Of a stretch of 64,000 nucleotides of DNA, positions 1 to 8,342 are shown in pieces. Below the pieces are notes generated by a model. The model was given only the letters and a program-made list of their open reading frames with translations, did not search any database and was not told the DNA's origin. Position numbers and translations under genes: made by a program. The DNA comes from Planctomycetales bacterium ZRK34. Its GTDB lineage: Bacteria; Planctomycetota; Phycisphaerae; Phycisphaerales; Zrk34. Each line of letters starts with the position of its first letter. The stretch's first letter is position 1. Location of the stretch: NCBI GenBank assembly GCA_014873095.1, contig CP050848.1:1674001-1738000 (forward strand). Direction: 5' to 3'.

Positions 1-41
1 GGATCATCTTTCGTGCCCTCTCGCAGGCACGGGCAGCGTTT

Positions 42-446
42 TCACGCAGCCGTAGCAGGATCGAATCGAAGACCGATTTCGTAACCGGTCACGGGGAGGT
101 CTTTGTCGGTTTGACCGGCACGCAGGGGCTGACAGCGGACGACGTGGCCGACGAGTTCGAAGCCCTGGTCGGCGCCGTGGGGCTGAAAGTACACGCTGAT
201 GCGTTCGTCGGGCGACAGGGGGATGTCGCTGATGGCGCCGATGCCGCCGTCGGAGAGATTCCGCAGGCGAAGCGAGCAGACGGGGCGACGATGGATGCGC
301 ATGTCGTGATCGCGTCGCACGGCCGTGACGCACCCGCCGAGATCGTGGCGGTCGCACCGGCGGCGGTCGAAGCGGTACACGGCCGGGGCGGGGAAATCGT
401 CTTCCGGGGTGTCGGTGATGGCAAGTTTCGTCGTAGCGTTTACCAT
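42..446 (-). CDS. PilZ domain protein (putative c-di-GMP receptor)
   Basis: A 134-residue protein that is essentially one PilZ domain, the family that binds cyclic di-GMP and alters motility, adhesion or polysaccharide synthesis. The two ligand motifs are visible: an RxxxR cluster around residues 28-33 (RRRCDR) and an NxSxGG motif near residues 63-68 (NLSDGG), followed by a strand ending in YEIGLRF typical of the PilZ barrel end. The ATG at 446 is preferred over an upstream GTG at 470 because GCGAGG lies a few bases before it. There is no signal peptide or membrane segment, so it is probably cytoplasmic. It stands alone, divergent from cobA-hemD. A second PilZ protein lies at 61.8-62.6 kb. 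The target is unknown. Confidence 0.8.
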   Translation of the reverse strand: MVNATTKLAITDTPEDDFPAPAVYRFDRRRCDRHDLGGCVTAVRRDHDMRIHRRPVCSLRLRNLSDGGIGAISDIPLSPDERISVYFQPHGADQGFELVGHVVRCQPLRAGQTDKDLPVTGYEIGLRFDPATAA

Positions 447-543
447 GTTGGGGCCTCGCTTGCCGGGCACACGGCCTCGGCACAGAATGCATCGGCGGAA
501 TAATCGTCACAGTTAACCCGCCTTAACATCCCGGAAGAAAAAA

Positions 544-2121
544 ATGTCCGATTCCCGGCAGCAAAGTCCCAATAACCCGCCAACCCCCGCCAACGGTATC
601 GTCTACCTCATCGGGGCGGGCCCTGGTGATCCGGGCTTGTTGACCGTCCGCGGGGCTGAACTGATCCGTCGCGCGGATGTGTTGGTGTATGACGCCCTGG
701 CGAATCCCGCCCTGCTGAATTACGCCCGGGCGGATGTCGAGATGATCGACGCGGGCAAGCGGGCGAAAAAACACAAGCTCACGCAGGACGAAACCAACGC
801 CCTGCTCGCTGAGAAAGCCAGCGAAGGCAACGTGGTCGTGCGACTCAAAGGCGGCGATCCGTACGTCTTCGGGCGCGGCTCCGAAGAAGCGATCTACCTG
901 CACGAGCGCGGCATCGCTGTCGAAGTCGTGCCGGGCATCACCGCCGCCATGGCCGGCCCGGCCTACGCGGGCATTCCGGTGACGCATCGCAACGTCGCCA
1001 CGACCGTGACGTTCATCACCGGTCACGAAGACCCCACCAAGGACGAAACCCAGACCAGCTACGAAGGCCTCAGCAAGATCGCACAGTCCGGCGGCACGCT
1101 GTGTTTCTACATGGGCATGGGGCGTCTGCCGTTCATCATCGAAGAGTTGACGCGCTACGGGCTGGCTGCCGACACCCCCGCCGCCGTCGTGCAATGGGGC
1201 ACGCGCTCGATGCAGCGCAGCGTGCGCGCCCCGCTGAATGAACTGGCCGCGGCGGTTGAAAAAGCGCAGCTCGGCGCGCCGGCGATCATCCTCGTCGGCC
1301 CGGTTGCTGCGGTCGACGCCGACCCGCAAGGCGCGCTGCACTGGTTTGAAAAACGCCCGCTGTTTTCAAAGCGCATCGTCATCACCCGCACGCGCCACCA
1401 GGCGTCGGCCCTCCGCAACAGGCTCGAAGACCTCGGCGCGGAAGTGCTCGAGGCCCCGACGATCGAAATCGTTCCACCCAGCGACTGGGCCCCGATCGAC
1501 GATGCGATCCGGCGCGTCGGCGATTACAACTGGCTGATCCTCACGTCCGTGAACGGTGTGACCGCGCTGCGCGAGCGACTGGACGCAATGGAACTCGACG
1601 CCCGCCACCTGGCCGGTGTGAAGATCGGCGCGATCGGTGATGCGACGGCCGCGGCGCTGATCGAGATGGGTGTGCGCCCGGACCTGGTGCCGACGCAGTT
1701 CGTCGCCGAATCGCTGGCCGCGGAGATGATCACGCGGGAGGACATGGCCGGCCAGCGCGTGCTGATGCTCCGAGCTGACATCGCCCGCCCGGCGCTGAAT
1801 GAAAAACTCACCGAAGCCGGCGCCACCGTCGACGATCTGACGATCTATCAGACGAAGACCGCCGAGTCGCTGCCGGACGACGTCGTCGAGGCCCTGCGGG
1901 ACAAGCGCGTCGACTACGTGACATTCACCAGCAGCTCGACGGTGCGCAACTTCGTGCAGCTATTGGGCGATGCGTCGCTGCTGGAGGATGTCAAACTCGC
2001 GAGCATCGGCCCGATCACATCGAAAACCGCCGCCGAGCTGGGATTAACACTCAGCGTCGAAGCGATGCGCTACGACATCGACGGTCTGATCGAAGCGATC
2101 GTGACCGCCGAGCGGAAGTAA
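544..2121 (+). CDS. cobA-hemD: Fused uroporphyrinogen-III C-methyltransferase / uroporphyrinogen-III synthase
   Basis: A 525-residue bifunctional enzyme of tetrapyrrole synthesis. Residues about 15-255 form a SAM-dependent uroporphyrinogen-III methyltransferase (precorrin-2 branch to sirohaem and B12): GAGPGDPGLLT near residue 20, GGDPYVFGRG near 105 and PGITAA near 130. Residues about 270-520 form a HemD domain that closes hydroxymethylbilane to uroporphyrinogen III, with the typical ITRTRHQ start and a VTFTSSSTVRNF motif near the end. The fusion places the branch-point substrate and the first methylation in one polypeptide and is known from several phyla. The length fits such fusions. It starts at ATG 544, after an A-rich leader. 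No other haem genes are adjacent. Confidence 0.95.
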   Translation: MSDSRQQSPNNPPTPANGIVYLIGAGPGDPGLLTVRGAELIRRADVLVYDALANPALLNYARADVEMIDAGKRAKKHKLTQDETNALLAEKASEGNVVVRLKGGDPYVFGRGSEEAIYLHERGIAVEVVPGITAAMAGPAYAGIPVTHRNVATTVTFITGHEDPTKDETQTSYEGLSKIAQSGGTLCFYMGMGRLPFIIEELTRYGLAADTPAAVVQWGTRSMQRSVRAPLNELAAAVEKAQLGAPAIILVGPVAAVDADPQGALHWFEKRPLFSKRIVITRTRHQASALRNRLEDLGAEVLEAPTIEIVPPSDWAPIDDAIRRVGDYNWLILTSVNGVTALRERLDAMELDARHLAGVKIGAIGDATAAALIEMGVRPDLVPTQFVAESLAAEMITREDMAGQRVLMLRADIARPALNEKLTEAGATVDDLTIYQTKTAESLPDDVVEALRDKRVDYVTFTSSSTVRNFVQLLGDASLLEDVKLASIGPITSKTAAELGLTLSVEAMRYDIDGLIEAIVTAERK

Positions 2122-2131
2122 CTGCGATCCG

Positions 2132-2200
2132 TTTCGTGCTTGTGATCGTTCGTCGTAATCGATTACGAGTGACGATTACGATTACGAGCACGAGCACGAG
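2132..2200. repeat. Palindromic TCGTAATC/GATTACGA simple repeat
   Basis: Just after cobA-hemD there is a perfect 16-bp palindrome (TCGTAATC followed by GATTACGA, 2153-2168), followed by short tandem iterations of CGATTA and CGAGCA. Left and right halves can pair imperfectly into a long hairpin. It resembles low-complexity palindromic intergenic repeats and could stop transcription or fold the 3' end of the message. It has no T-run, so it is not called a terminator. Confidence 0.5.
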
Positions 2201-2264
2201 ATGGCGGTCGGAAAAAGACTGACGTAGCGAACAGCCGATGATATGATGTAACTGGAGGTGTCTC

Positions 2265-2396
2265 ATGCGCAGTCACATCCACCATCACGATTACGGGCAC
2301 GACGATCATCTGGGCGCGTGGTTCTGGGGCACGCTGCTGGCGGCGGTGTTGATACTCGCCAGTAACGCTCATGGGTTGTGGGCACATTTGGCCTGA
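2265..2396 (+). CDS. Small His-rich single-pass membrane protein
   Basis: A 43-residue frame with a strong ribosome binding site (GGAGG at 2254-2258, six bases before the ATG). The N-terminus is unusually rich in His and Asp (HIHHHDYGHDDH at residues 5-16), then comes one hydrophobic segment (about residues 18-34, with LLAAVLILA) and a short tail ending in WAHLA. The layout suggests a metal-binding extramembrane patch anchored in the inner membrane. It sits about 145 bases upstream of the superoxide dismutase gene on the same strand, so a shared metal-related role is possible but only inferred. No family is recognised. Support is the ribosome binding site plus the coherent His-rich and membrane pattern. 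Confidence 0.55.
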   Translation: MRSHIHHHDYGHDDHLGAWFWGTLLAAVLILASNAHGLWAHLA

Positions 2397-2442
2397 CAAA
2401 CTCAGCGTTTTTCTGATTTCGCCGTCGTGGCGTCGGATTGAC

Positions 2443-2471
2443 TTGACCATTTCAAAGGGTTGTTCTACGGT
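2443..2471 (+). promoter_or_regulatory. Possible sigma-70 promoter upstream of sodA
   Basis: TTGACC at 2443-2448 (overlapping TTGACT at 2438), a 17-base spacer and TACGGT at 2466-2471 give an imperfect -35/-10 pair about 70 bases before the sodA ATG. The match to the -10 consensus is weak, so this is tentative. Confidence 0.3.
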
Positions 2472-2542
2472 GATGCGCGGTCGGTGGAGTGTTTCGCCGA
2501 CGCAACCGTTCGCAGCAAAATCGTATCTGAAGGAGCCCGAAG

Positions 2543-3166
<624 letters not shown>

Positions 3167-3195
3167 CCCACCCACCGCATCAACCAACACACCCC

Positions 3196-3230
3196 GAAGC
3201 CCACGGTGTCACACCGTGGGCTTCTTTTCG
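3196..3230 (+). terminator. Rho-independent terminator after sodA
   Basis: Perfect 14-base arms (GAAGCCCACGGTGT and its complement, 3196-3224) with almost no spacer are followed by TTTTCGTTCT. This is a strong intrinsic terminator closing the sodA transcript. Confidence 0.85.
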
Positions 3231-3410
3231 TTCTGGTCGTCCTTCATCTGCTGTTCCTTCGTCTGTTCTAAGAACTGACTGCGAGCGTTAAACTTGCCGC
3301 AGGGGCAACGTCAAGAACACGGCCTGTGAAATAGTCTGAATAAAGTTCAAACCAAGTGATTCGATTGCTTCGGCATGTGGTATGTACTGAATGCAGGAGG
3401 CTTCATCGTC

Positions 3411-3932
3411 ATGCCCGATCGTATGCAATACAGCGACATCGTGAACCAGCTGACCGAGTCGCAAGCTCGCCTGTATGCGTACATCATGTCGATTCTGCCC
3501 GATCCTGATCACGCCCATGATGTGCTTCAAAACACCAACCGGGTGCTCTGGGAGAAGGCAGACGCCTACGACCCGGAGGTGCCGTTCATGACCTGGGCGT
3601 GCGGCGTAGCGAGGAATCAGGTGCGGGCCTACCGTCGTGACAAACGCCGAGATCGTCACATACTCAGCGAAGATGTGGCAGATCTGATCGCCGACGAGGC
3701 GCCTTTCGAGCACACCAATCAGCGCCTCAACGCCCTGCATCAATGCTTGAAAAAGTTGCCCCCATCTCAGCGGGCCATCGTGGATCAGCGCTACGGCCCC
3801 AACGGATCGGTGGCGCAGATCGCCCGGCAATCGGGGCGGCCGGCAGCCTCGATCTCCATGTCGCTGGGGCGTATCCGCAAGGCGCTGGCCGAGTGCATTC
3901 AGCGGACGCTCGCGGAAGCGGAGGGATCATGA
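3411..3932 (+). CDS. ECF-like RNA polymerase sigma factor (Rhodopirellula/Verrucomicrobium type)
   Basis: A 173-residue sigma-70 family factor with region 2 (residues about 10-75, including DPDHAHDVLQNTNRVLW and PFMTWACGVARNQVRAY) and region 4 (about 110-165, ending in the helix-turn-helix with GRPAASISMSLGRIR). This wording is typical of the sigma subfamily abundant in Planctomycetes and Verrucomicrobia. ATG 3411 is preferred because AGGAGG lies ten bases before it; an upstream ATG at 3375 lacks such a site. The stop overlaps the start of the FecR-like gene (ATGA), so the two are translationally coupled and likely act as sigma and its regulator. Target promoters were not identified. Confidence 0.9.
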   Translation: MPDRMQYSDIVNQLTESQARLYAYIMSILPDPDHAHDVLQNTNRVLWEKADAYDPEVPFMTWACGVARNQVRAYRRDKRRDRHILSEDVADLIADEAPFEHTNQRLNALHQCLKKLPPSQRAIVDQRYGPNGSVAQIARQSGRPAASISMSLGRIRKALAECIQRTLAEAEGS

Positions 3933-5284
3933 CCGGTCCGATCATGAATCTCGATGAGTTCCACGAAACGGCCACCCGCTTCCTGGATGGCATGATCGAT
4001 CACGCGGGGCACGAGCGATTCGAGCAGGCGCTGCGGTCGGATCGGATGTACCGCGATCTTTACCGTGAACTGGCCCAGACCCATGCGGAACTTGCCTGGC
4101 TGACGCGATGGCAAGTGATGGCCAAAGACCAAACCCCGCTCGACGCACAGACCACCGGCGGATTTCGTTTTGTCAAACCACTGATGATCGCGGCTGCGGT
4201 CGCGCTGGCGGTGAGTCTCTGGTTTGCAATCGCACTTGATCGCAACACAACGCCCAATGCATCAACCGCTCAGACGCCCCCATCCGTGGCGATGCTGACC
4301 AACACCGAAAACGCTGTATTCGCCGGCGATACACCGCAACTCGGCAGCAACCTGCAGGCTGGTGTCATCCGACTCGCCTCCGGCAAGGCGCAGGTGATGT
4401 TCGATTCCGCGGCCGTGGTCGATCTGACCGGGCCATGCGAATTCGAGATGACCGGCCCCAATCATGGCAAACTCATATCCGGCAGGCTTGAAGCCTATGT
4501 GCCAACCTCCGCGCACGGCTTTGTCGTGGACTTGCCGAATCGAGTGTCCGTGAAGGACTTGGGCACGAGATTCAAAATCCGCGCCAATTCGGAAGGTGAT
4601 GCGCAGGTGTTCGTGATCGAAGGCGCCATTGAGGTGACCGATCGAACCGGGGCGCAATGGCGCTTGACGCCTGAGCTCAGTGCAATGTGTGTGCAGGGCG
4701 TGGCTCACCTTCGATCGCTGGCGGGCTGCATCGCTTCCGTTCAGGCAAACAACGACTTGGCCTATCAAATCGCTCCGCAGCGCCTGGACGAGGATGTTCT
4801 TGCCTATATCGATCGTGATTATCAATGGAACGCGGTCGATGCTTCGGGCCTGCCGTATGAACTTCTCGGCGCCCAGTATGTTCAGACCGCGCTGGCCGAC
4901 AAGACCAACACCCAACTGACCGTGACGCTGAGTTTAAACCGCCCGACAACGCTCTTCCTGTTCGCCAGCGAAGACATTCCAATACCCGGCTGGCTCACCC
5001 GGATGGGCTTTGTGGCCACCGGTTTGAAAATCGGACTTGATCTCGACAGCACCGCCCGGCAGTCGCTGGGCCGGGGCGCGGGCGTCAGCATCGATCGCCG
5101 TTTTAATGTCTGGCGGCTCGATGTGAATGAAGCCGGCACGATCACGCTTGGTTCACACTGGCCCGACGGTGGGAATCGAGCGACCCCGGGCCTGTATGTC
5201 TACGGCATCGCCGCTGTGCCGTTTGAGCCAGACGGCAAACCAACCCAATCCAATACATCAATATCTGCTCAGCCCCCGCATTGA
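3929..5284 (+). CDS. FecR-domain membrane protein (putative sigma regulator)
   Basis: A 451-residue protein. The cytoplasmic N-terminus (about residues 1-80) is helical and anti-sigma-like, one membrane helix lies at residues 84-103 (LMIAAAVALAVSLWFAIAL), and a FecR domain follows at about 145-235 (including VKDLGTRFKI and VFVIEGAIEV). The remaining 200 residues are an extracytoplasmic part without a recognised fold. FecR proteins transmit surface signals to a partner sigma factor; the four-base ATGA overlap with the preceding sigma gene supports that pairing. The frame is open further upstream inside the sigma gene, but the overlapping ATG is the natural start. What it senses is unknown; the neighbouring LamG proteins suggest a carbohydrate or surface cue. 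Confidence 0.85.
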   Translation: MTGPIMNLDEFHETATRFLDGMIDHAGHERFEQALRSDRMYRDLYRELAQTHAELAWLTRWQVMAKDQTPLDAQTTGGFRFVKPLMIAAAVALAVSLWFAIALDRNTTPNASTAQTPPSVAMLTNTENAVFAGDTPQLGSNLQAGVIRLASGKAQVMFDSAAVVDLTGPCEFEMTGPNHGKLISGRLEAYVPTSAHGFVVDLPNRVSVKDLGTRFKIRANSEGDAQVFVIEGAIEVTDRTGAQWRLTPELSAMCVQGVAHLRSLAGCIASVQANNDLAYQIAPQRLDEDVLAYIDRDYQWNAVDASGLPYELLGAQYVQTALADKTNTQLTVTLSLNRPTTLFLFASEDIPIPGWLTRMGFVATGLKIGLDLDSTARQSLGRGAGVSIDRRFNVWRLDVNEAGTITLGSHWPDGGNRATPGLYVYGIAAVPFEPDGKPTQSNTSISAQPPH

Positions 5285-5298
5285 CAAAGGAGATCAAG

Positions 5299-6141
5299 AT
5301 GCTTCGATTTGTTGTTACCACGTACGCGTTTGCGATTCTCATCGGATGTCTGACCCTCAACGCCGCACCGGCCGCCGCGGATGTGGTCGGCTACTGGCGT
5401 TTCGAAGACGGCGGCTTCACCGCCGACTCCAGCGGCAACGGCCATGCGCTTTCGGTCGGTGGCAGTTTGTCCGCTTATGCCCTGCCCGCCACCGGTGACG
5501 GCAGCGACTTTCCCACGGTGGTTCCACAGACCGGCCAGTCCAATCAGCAAGCCGCCGAGTTTGGCGGCAGCGGCAACTTCATTGTTTCGGATCACGCCGA
5601 CTTCAACGTCGGATCGACCTTCACGATCGAAGCGTATTTCAATTACTCGACCATCTCCGCAACATCGTCGGACATGATTGCTTCGCAGTGGGAATCTTCA
5701 GGCAATCAGCGTGCATGGTTCATGAGTCTGGACAATGCCACGAACAATCTGCGATTTGCCATCAGTGCCAATGGCTCGACCGCCGAGGCGCAAAACTCGG
5801 GGCTGGTCACTGAAGCCGACAAAGACTACTACGCCGCGGTGGCCTTCAACGCCGGCTCGGCGACGTTCTATCTGAAAAACCTCACCGACGGAACGCCTCT
5901 GCAAACGGCGACGATCAACTACACCGCCACGTCGATTTTCAATAGCGACGCGTCCTTCCGGATCGGCGCGTATTCCGGCGCCAGCAATCGTTTCTCCGGA
6001 ATCATCGACGAGGTACGCTGGGCCAACGAGGCTCTGTCGCCCCAAACCCTGCTGGCAACGGCAGTTCCCGAGCCCGCGTCATTGACGCTGCTTGTTCCGA
6101 TGACCGCGGCGCTGTGGCCGAAGCGACGACGTTCCCATTGA
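5299..6141 (+). CDS. LamG-domain PEP-CTERM surface protein
   Basis: A 280-residue exported protein. A signal peptide covers about residues 1-28 (ending near PAAADV), a concanavalin-A/LamG-like domain fills about 30-250 (start [11 protein letters not shown], end [18 protein letters not shown]), and a PEP-CTERM sorting tag closes it ([13 protein letters not shown], then a KRRR tail). Such tags are processed by an exosortase that anchors or releases the protein at the cell surface; no exosortase is in this window. The start at 5299 is set by AAGGAG at 5286-5291. It follows the FecR gene by 14 bases and is probably in the same operon. LamG domains bind glycans or proteins; the ligand is unknown. 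Confidence 0.85.
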   Translation: MLRFVVTTYAFAILIGCLTLNAAPAAADVVGYWRFEDGGFTADSSGNGHALSVGGSLSAYALPATGDGSDFPTVVPQTGQSNQQAAEFGGSGNFIVSDHADFNVGSTFTIEAYFNYSTISATSSDMIASQWESSGNQRAWFMSLDNATNNLRFAISANGSTAEAQNSGLVTEADKDYYAAVAFNAGSATFYLKNLTDGTPLQTATINYTATSIFNSDASFRIGAYSGASNRFSGIIDEVRWANEALSPQTLLATAVPEPASLTLLVPMTAALWPKRRRSH

Positions 6142-6170
6142 GGGCGTATAATCACGAAGGGGCTGTCACA

Positions 6171-7019
6171 ATGCGCCGAAGTGGTTTCACACTGATTGAA
6201 CTGCTGGTCGTCGTCAGCATCATCGCGCTGCTGGTGGCGATTCTACTGCCGGCGCTGTCTCATGCCCGCGAGCAGGCGCGGCGCGTGGTCTGCGCCACAA
6301 ACCTGCGCCAGATCGCTCAACTGTCGATCCTGTACACGCTCGACAATCAAGGCATATTGCCCAGCGGGGTCGGGCGTCGTGTGCCCAACGCCATCACGGT
6401 CAAACGCAAATACCCGTTCCATGACAATTCACCGTCGGATTCAGATTTCAACTGGTCCGAAGCCTTCGCGACGGTCGGTCTGCTCGGCCCCGACCGGATG
6501 CAGGTCGCAGGCGACAGCTCCGGCGTGCTTCGTCCGATGCCGCCGGGCTTCTGGGACTGCCCCTCCCGTGACTATAAAACCAAGTGGTGGTACGACGGGG
6601 TTGGCTCGGACTATTACCCGTCGGTCATCATGGGCTACAACTACTTCGGCGGGATCAAACGCTGGTTTACCCAATGGCAGGGCACGCTCAGCGAATCCGA
6701 TTCACGCAGCCCGTGGAATCTCCGTACCGCCGGCAGCACCTGGGTGCTCGCCACCGATGGCACCATGAAAATCAATGGCCAGTGGGGCGCCGGCGGCGAT
6801 CGTTACAAAGGCATGCCCGCGCATCCCGCCGATCCCAACCCCTGGCCCGCCGGGCACAACCAGGCCTACACCGACGGCTCGGTCAACTGGATTGATTTCA
6901 ACCGCCTGCGTTACATCCACACCTGGAGCCGCAGTCTCAATCGCATCGTGCTGTTTTATCAGCAGGATCTCGGCGGATTCATTCCCACCTCGCAAACTGA
7001 AGCAATCAACTTCCGCTGA
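6171..7019 (+). CDS. Prepilin-type N-terminal methylation-domain protein (type II pseudopilin-like)
   Basis: A 282-residue protein opening with a class III signal ([18 protein letters not shown]), which prepilin peptidase cleaves after the Gly and methylates. A hydrophobic helix follows, then a long globular part of the planctomycete DUF1559-like type with a conserved [24 protein letters not shown] stretch near residues 220-245 (the family's H-x-G-G-xN-xxxxDGSV-like end motif in variant form). ATG 6171 has GAAGGGG just upstream; the frame extends upstream into the previous gene but that part is not plausible. It lies 29 bases after a PEP-CTERM gene. Planctomycetes carry many such genes, and assembly into pili is not assured; it may simply be surface-exposed. 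Confidence 0.85.
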   Translation: MRRSGFTLIELLVVVSIIALLVAILLPALSHAREQARRVVCATNLRQIAQLSILYTLDNQGILPSGVGRRVPNAITVKRKYPFHDNSPSDSDFNWSEAFATVGLLGPDRMQVAGDSSGVLRPMPPGFWDCPSRDYKTKWWYDGVGSDYYPSVIMGYNYFGGIKRWFTQWQGTLSESDSRSPWNLRTAGSTWVLATDGTMKINGQWGAGGDRYKGMPAHPADPNPWPAGHNQAYTDGSVNWIDFNRLRYIHTWSRSLNRIVLFYQQDLGGFIPTSQTEAINFR

Positions 7020-7046
7020 TCACCCCCTGACACATCACGACGCAAC

Positions 7047-7074
7047 TTGCATTGCATGACGCTGTGCGTATAGG
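7047..7074 (+). promoter_or_regulatory. Possible promoter upstream of the second LamG gene
   Basis: TTGCAT (7047-7052), a 16-base spacer and TATAGG (7069-7074) lie about 45 bases before the ATG of the next gene. They could give it a promoter separate from the sigma/FecR operon. Tentative. Confidence 0.3.
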
Positions 7075-7116
7075 GTCTTGACGATTCGACGCGCGCATGC
7101 ACAAGGAAATCTGGTC

Positions 7117-8031
7117 ATGACAAGAACACGCTGGGTATTGATCAGCTCGATGGTGATGTTGGTTCACGGGGCGGCGTCCGCCCAGCAGAACGCGCAGGCC
7201 CTTGAGCCCGGTGATGTTCCGGGTTTGATCTGCTTCTGGGATTTTCAGGAACCCGGCGGTGAGCAGCGCCATGCGAAAGGCCCGCATGACTATCCGCTGA
7301 AAGAACGTCACGGTCCCATCAAGCGGGTCGAGGAAGGAATCTGGGGGCCTTACAGCGTGCAGGTTAATCGGGGGCAGTGGTTTTCGATCGATCGGGCGGA
7401 TTGCCCTGCTCTGAATATCCACGGCAAAGGCGCGCAGTACACCATCCTCGCCTGGGTCAAGCGGCTGGATTCAACGCCGTGGCAGTTCGTGGCAGGCATG
7501 TGGGACGAGGCCGATTCAAATCGTCAGTATGGATTGTTTCTCAACGCCGGCAGCAAGACCGACAGCCGGACGTTCAAGCGCACCCCGGCCAAGCGCCAGG
7601 TCCACGCTTATGTTTCAGCTGAAGGCGGGGCGACACCGGGTCACACGTTCTGCCACTCGTACGCCTCCGGCGGCACGGTGTTAGAAAATGGACAATGGTA
7701 TTTCATCGCCGCGACATACGACCAACAAGCGCTCCGCGTGTATGTCGACGGCCAGTTGGACACGCTTGAACACTACAACCCGTTTCCTTATCCGGGCAAG
7801 GCGATTCACGACGGCGGAAAAAATGGAGCGATGTTCACCGTGGCCAATCGAGCGATCCCGGGGTGGCGCGGCTACCCCGAATCACAATTCAAACACGACG
7901 GCTTTGCCGGCCTGATCGGCGGCCTGGCGGTCTACAATCGGGCATTGACCGCGGAGCAGATACGCCAGATCCATGCCGGCGCCGAGACTGAGCGGCGGAA
8001 GCATCGGCGTGTGGCGCCTGGATCTGGATGA
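7117..8031 (+). CDS. Secreted LamG-domain protein with a disrupted C-terminus
   Basis: A 304-residue exported protein. The signal peptide ends around GAASAQQ (residue about 24) and a LamG/concanavalin-like domain spans about 40-285, from PGLICFWDFQEPGG to GGLAVYNRALTAEQIRQIH, the usual last strand and helix. The final 15 residues (ETERRKHRRVAPGSG) are Arg-rich and unlike the family; there the frame crosses into DNA that, in another frame, encodes the end of a PEP-CTERM protein. The gene probably lost its own 3' end by deletion or recombination. ATG 7117 has AAGGAAA upstream. Binding of surface glycans is inferred from the fold only. Confidence 0.75.
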   Translation: MTRTRWVLISSMVMLVHGAASAQQNAQALEPGDVPGLICFWDFQEPGGEQRHAKGPHDYPLKERHGPIKRVEEGIWGPYSVQVNRGQWFSIDRADCPALNIHGKGAQYTILAWVKRLDSTPWQFVAGMWDEADSNRQYGLFLNAGSKTDSRTFKRTPAKRQVHAYVSAEGGATPGHTFCHSYASGGTVLENGQWYFIAATYDQQALRVYVDGQLDTLEHYNPFPYPGKAIHDGGKNGAMFTVANRAIPGWRGYPESQFKHDGFAGLIGGLAVYNRALTAEQIRQIHAGAETERRKHRRVAPGSG

Positions 8032-8266
8032 CCCGATCACCTCGCGTCTGCGCATCGCGGTGAACAACGCCGAGCCGTCGGGCATCTTCGACATCTCCGA
8101 ACTCGTCGGCTACGCGCCCGGCAGCGTGTTCATCGCGTCGAATCTGTCCGGCTCCACGGCGCCGTTGAACGTGCTGATCTCGCCGAGCGCCGTGGCGATT
8201 CCCGAACCGGCGACCGTAATCATGCTGGGCCTGGCCGCGATCGGCCTGCTTCGCCGACGCCGATAA
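7973..8266 (+). pseudogene. 3' remnant of a PEP-CTERM protein gene
   Basis: A 97-codon open stretch, overlapping the previous gene in another frame, ends with an unmistakable PEP-CTERM tag (IPEPATVIMLGLAAIGLL followed by RRRR). The preceding 70 residues (including LDDPITSRLRIAVNNAEPS) look like a real secreted-protein domain. It has no signal peptide, ribosome binding site or N-terminal domain, so on its own it cannot be exported. It is best read as the surviving tail of a gene whose front was deleted, or as the true C-terminus of the LamG gene separated by a frameshift. An assembly error is also possible. Confidence 0.6.
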
Positions 8267-8342
8267 AACCGCGAGGTTGTCGTGATCTGACGGGGCATTT
8301 ATCATTCTCTGTCCACACCCACTCCCTCGCCAGGTTTCCAAT

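Noticed and set aside
1..41. Short GTGCC/GGCAC hairpin at the left edge, possible terminator of the PilZ gene
   Set aside because: Only five or six paired bases and no T-run on the relevant strand.
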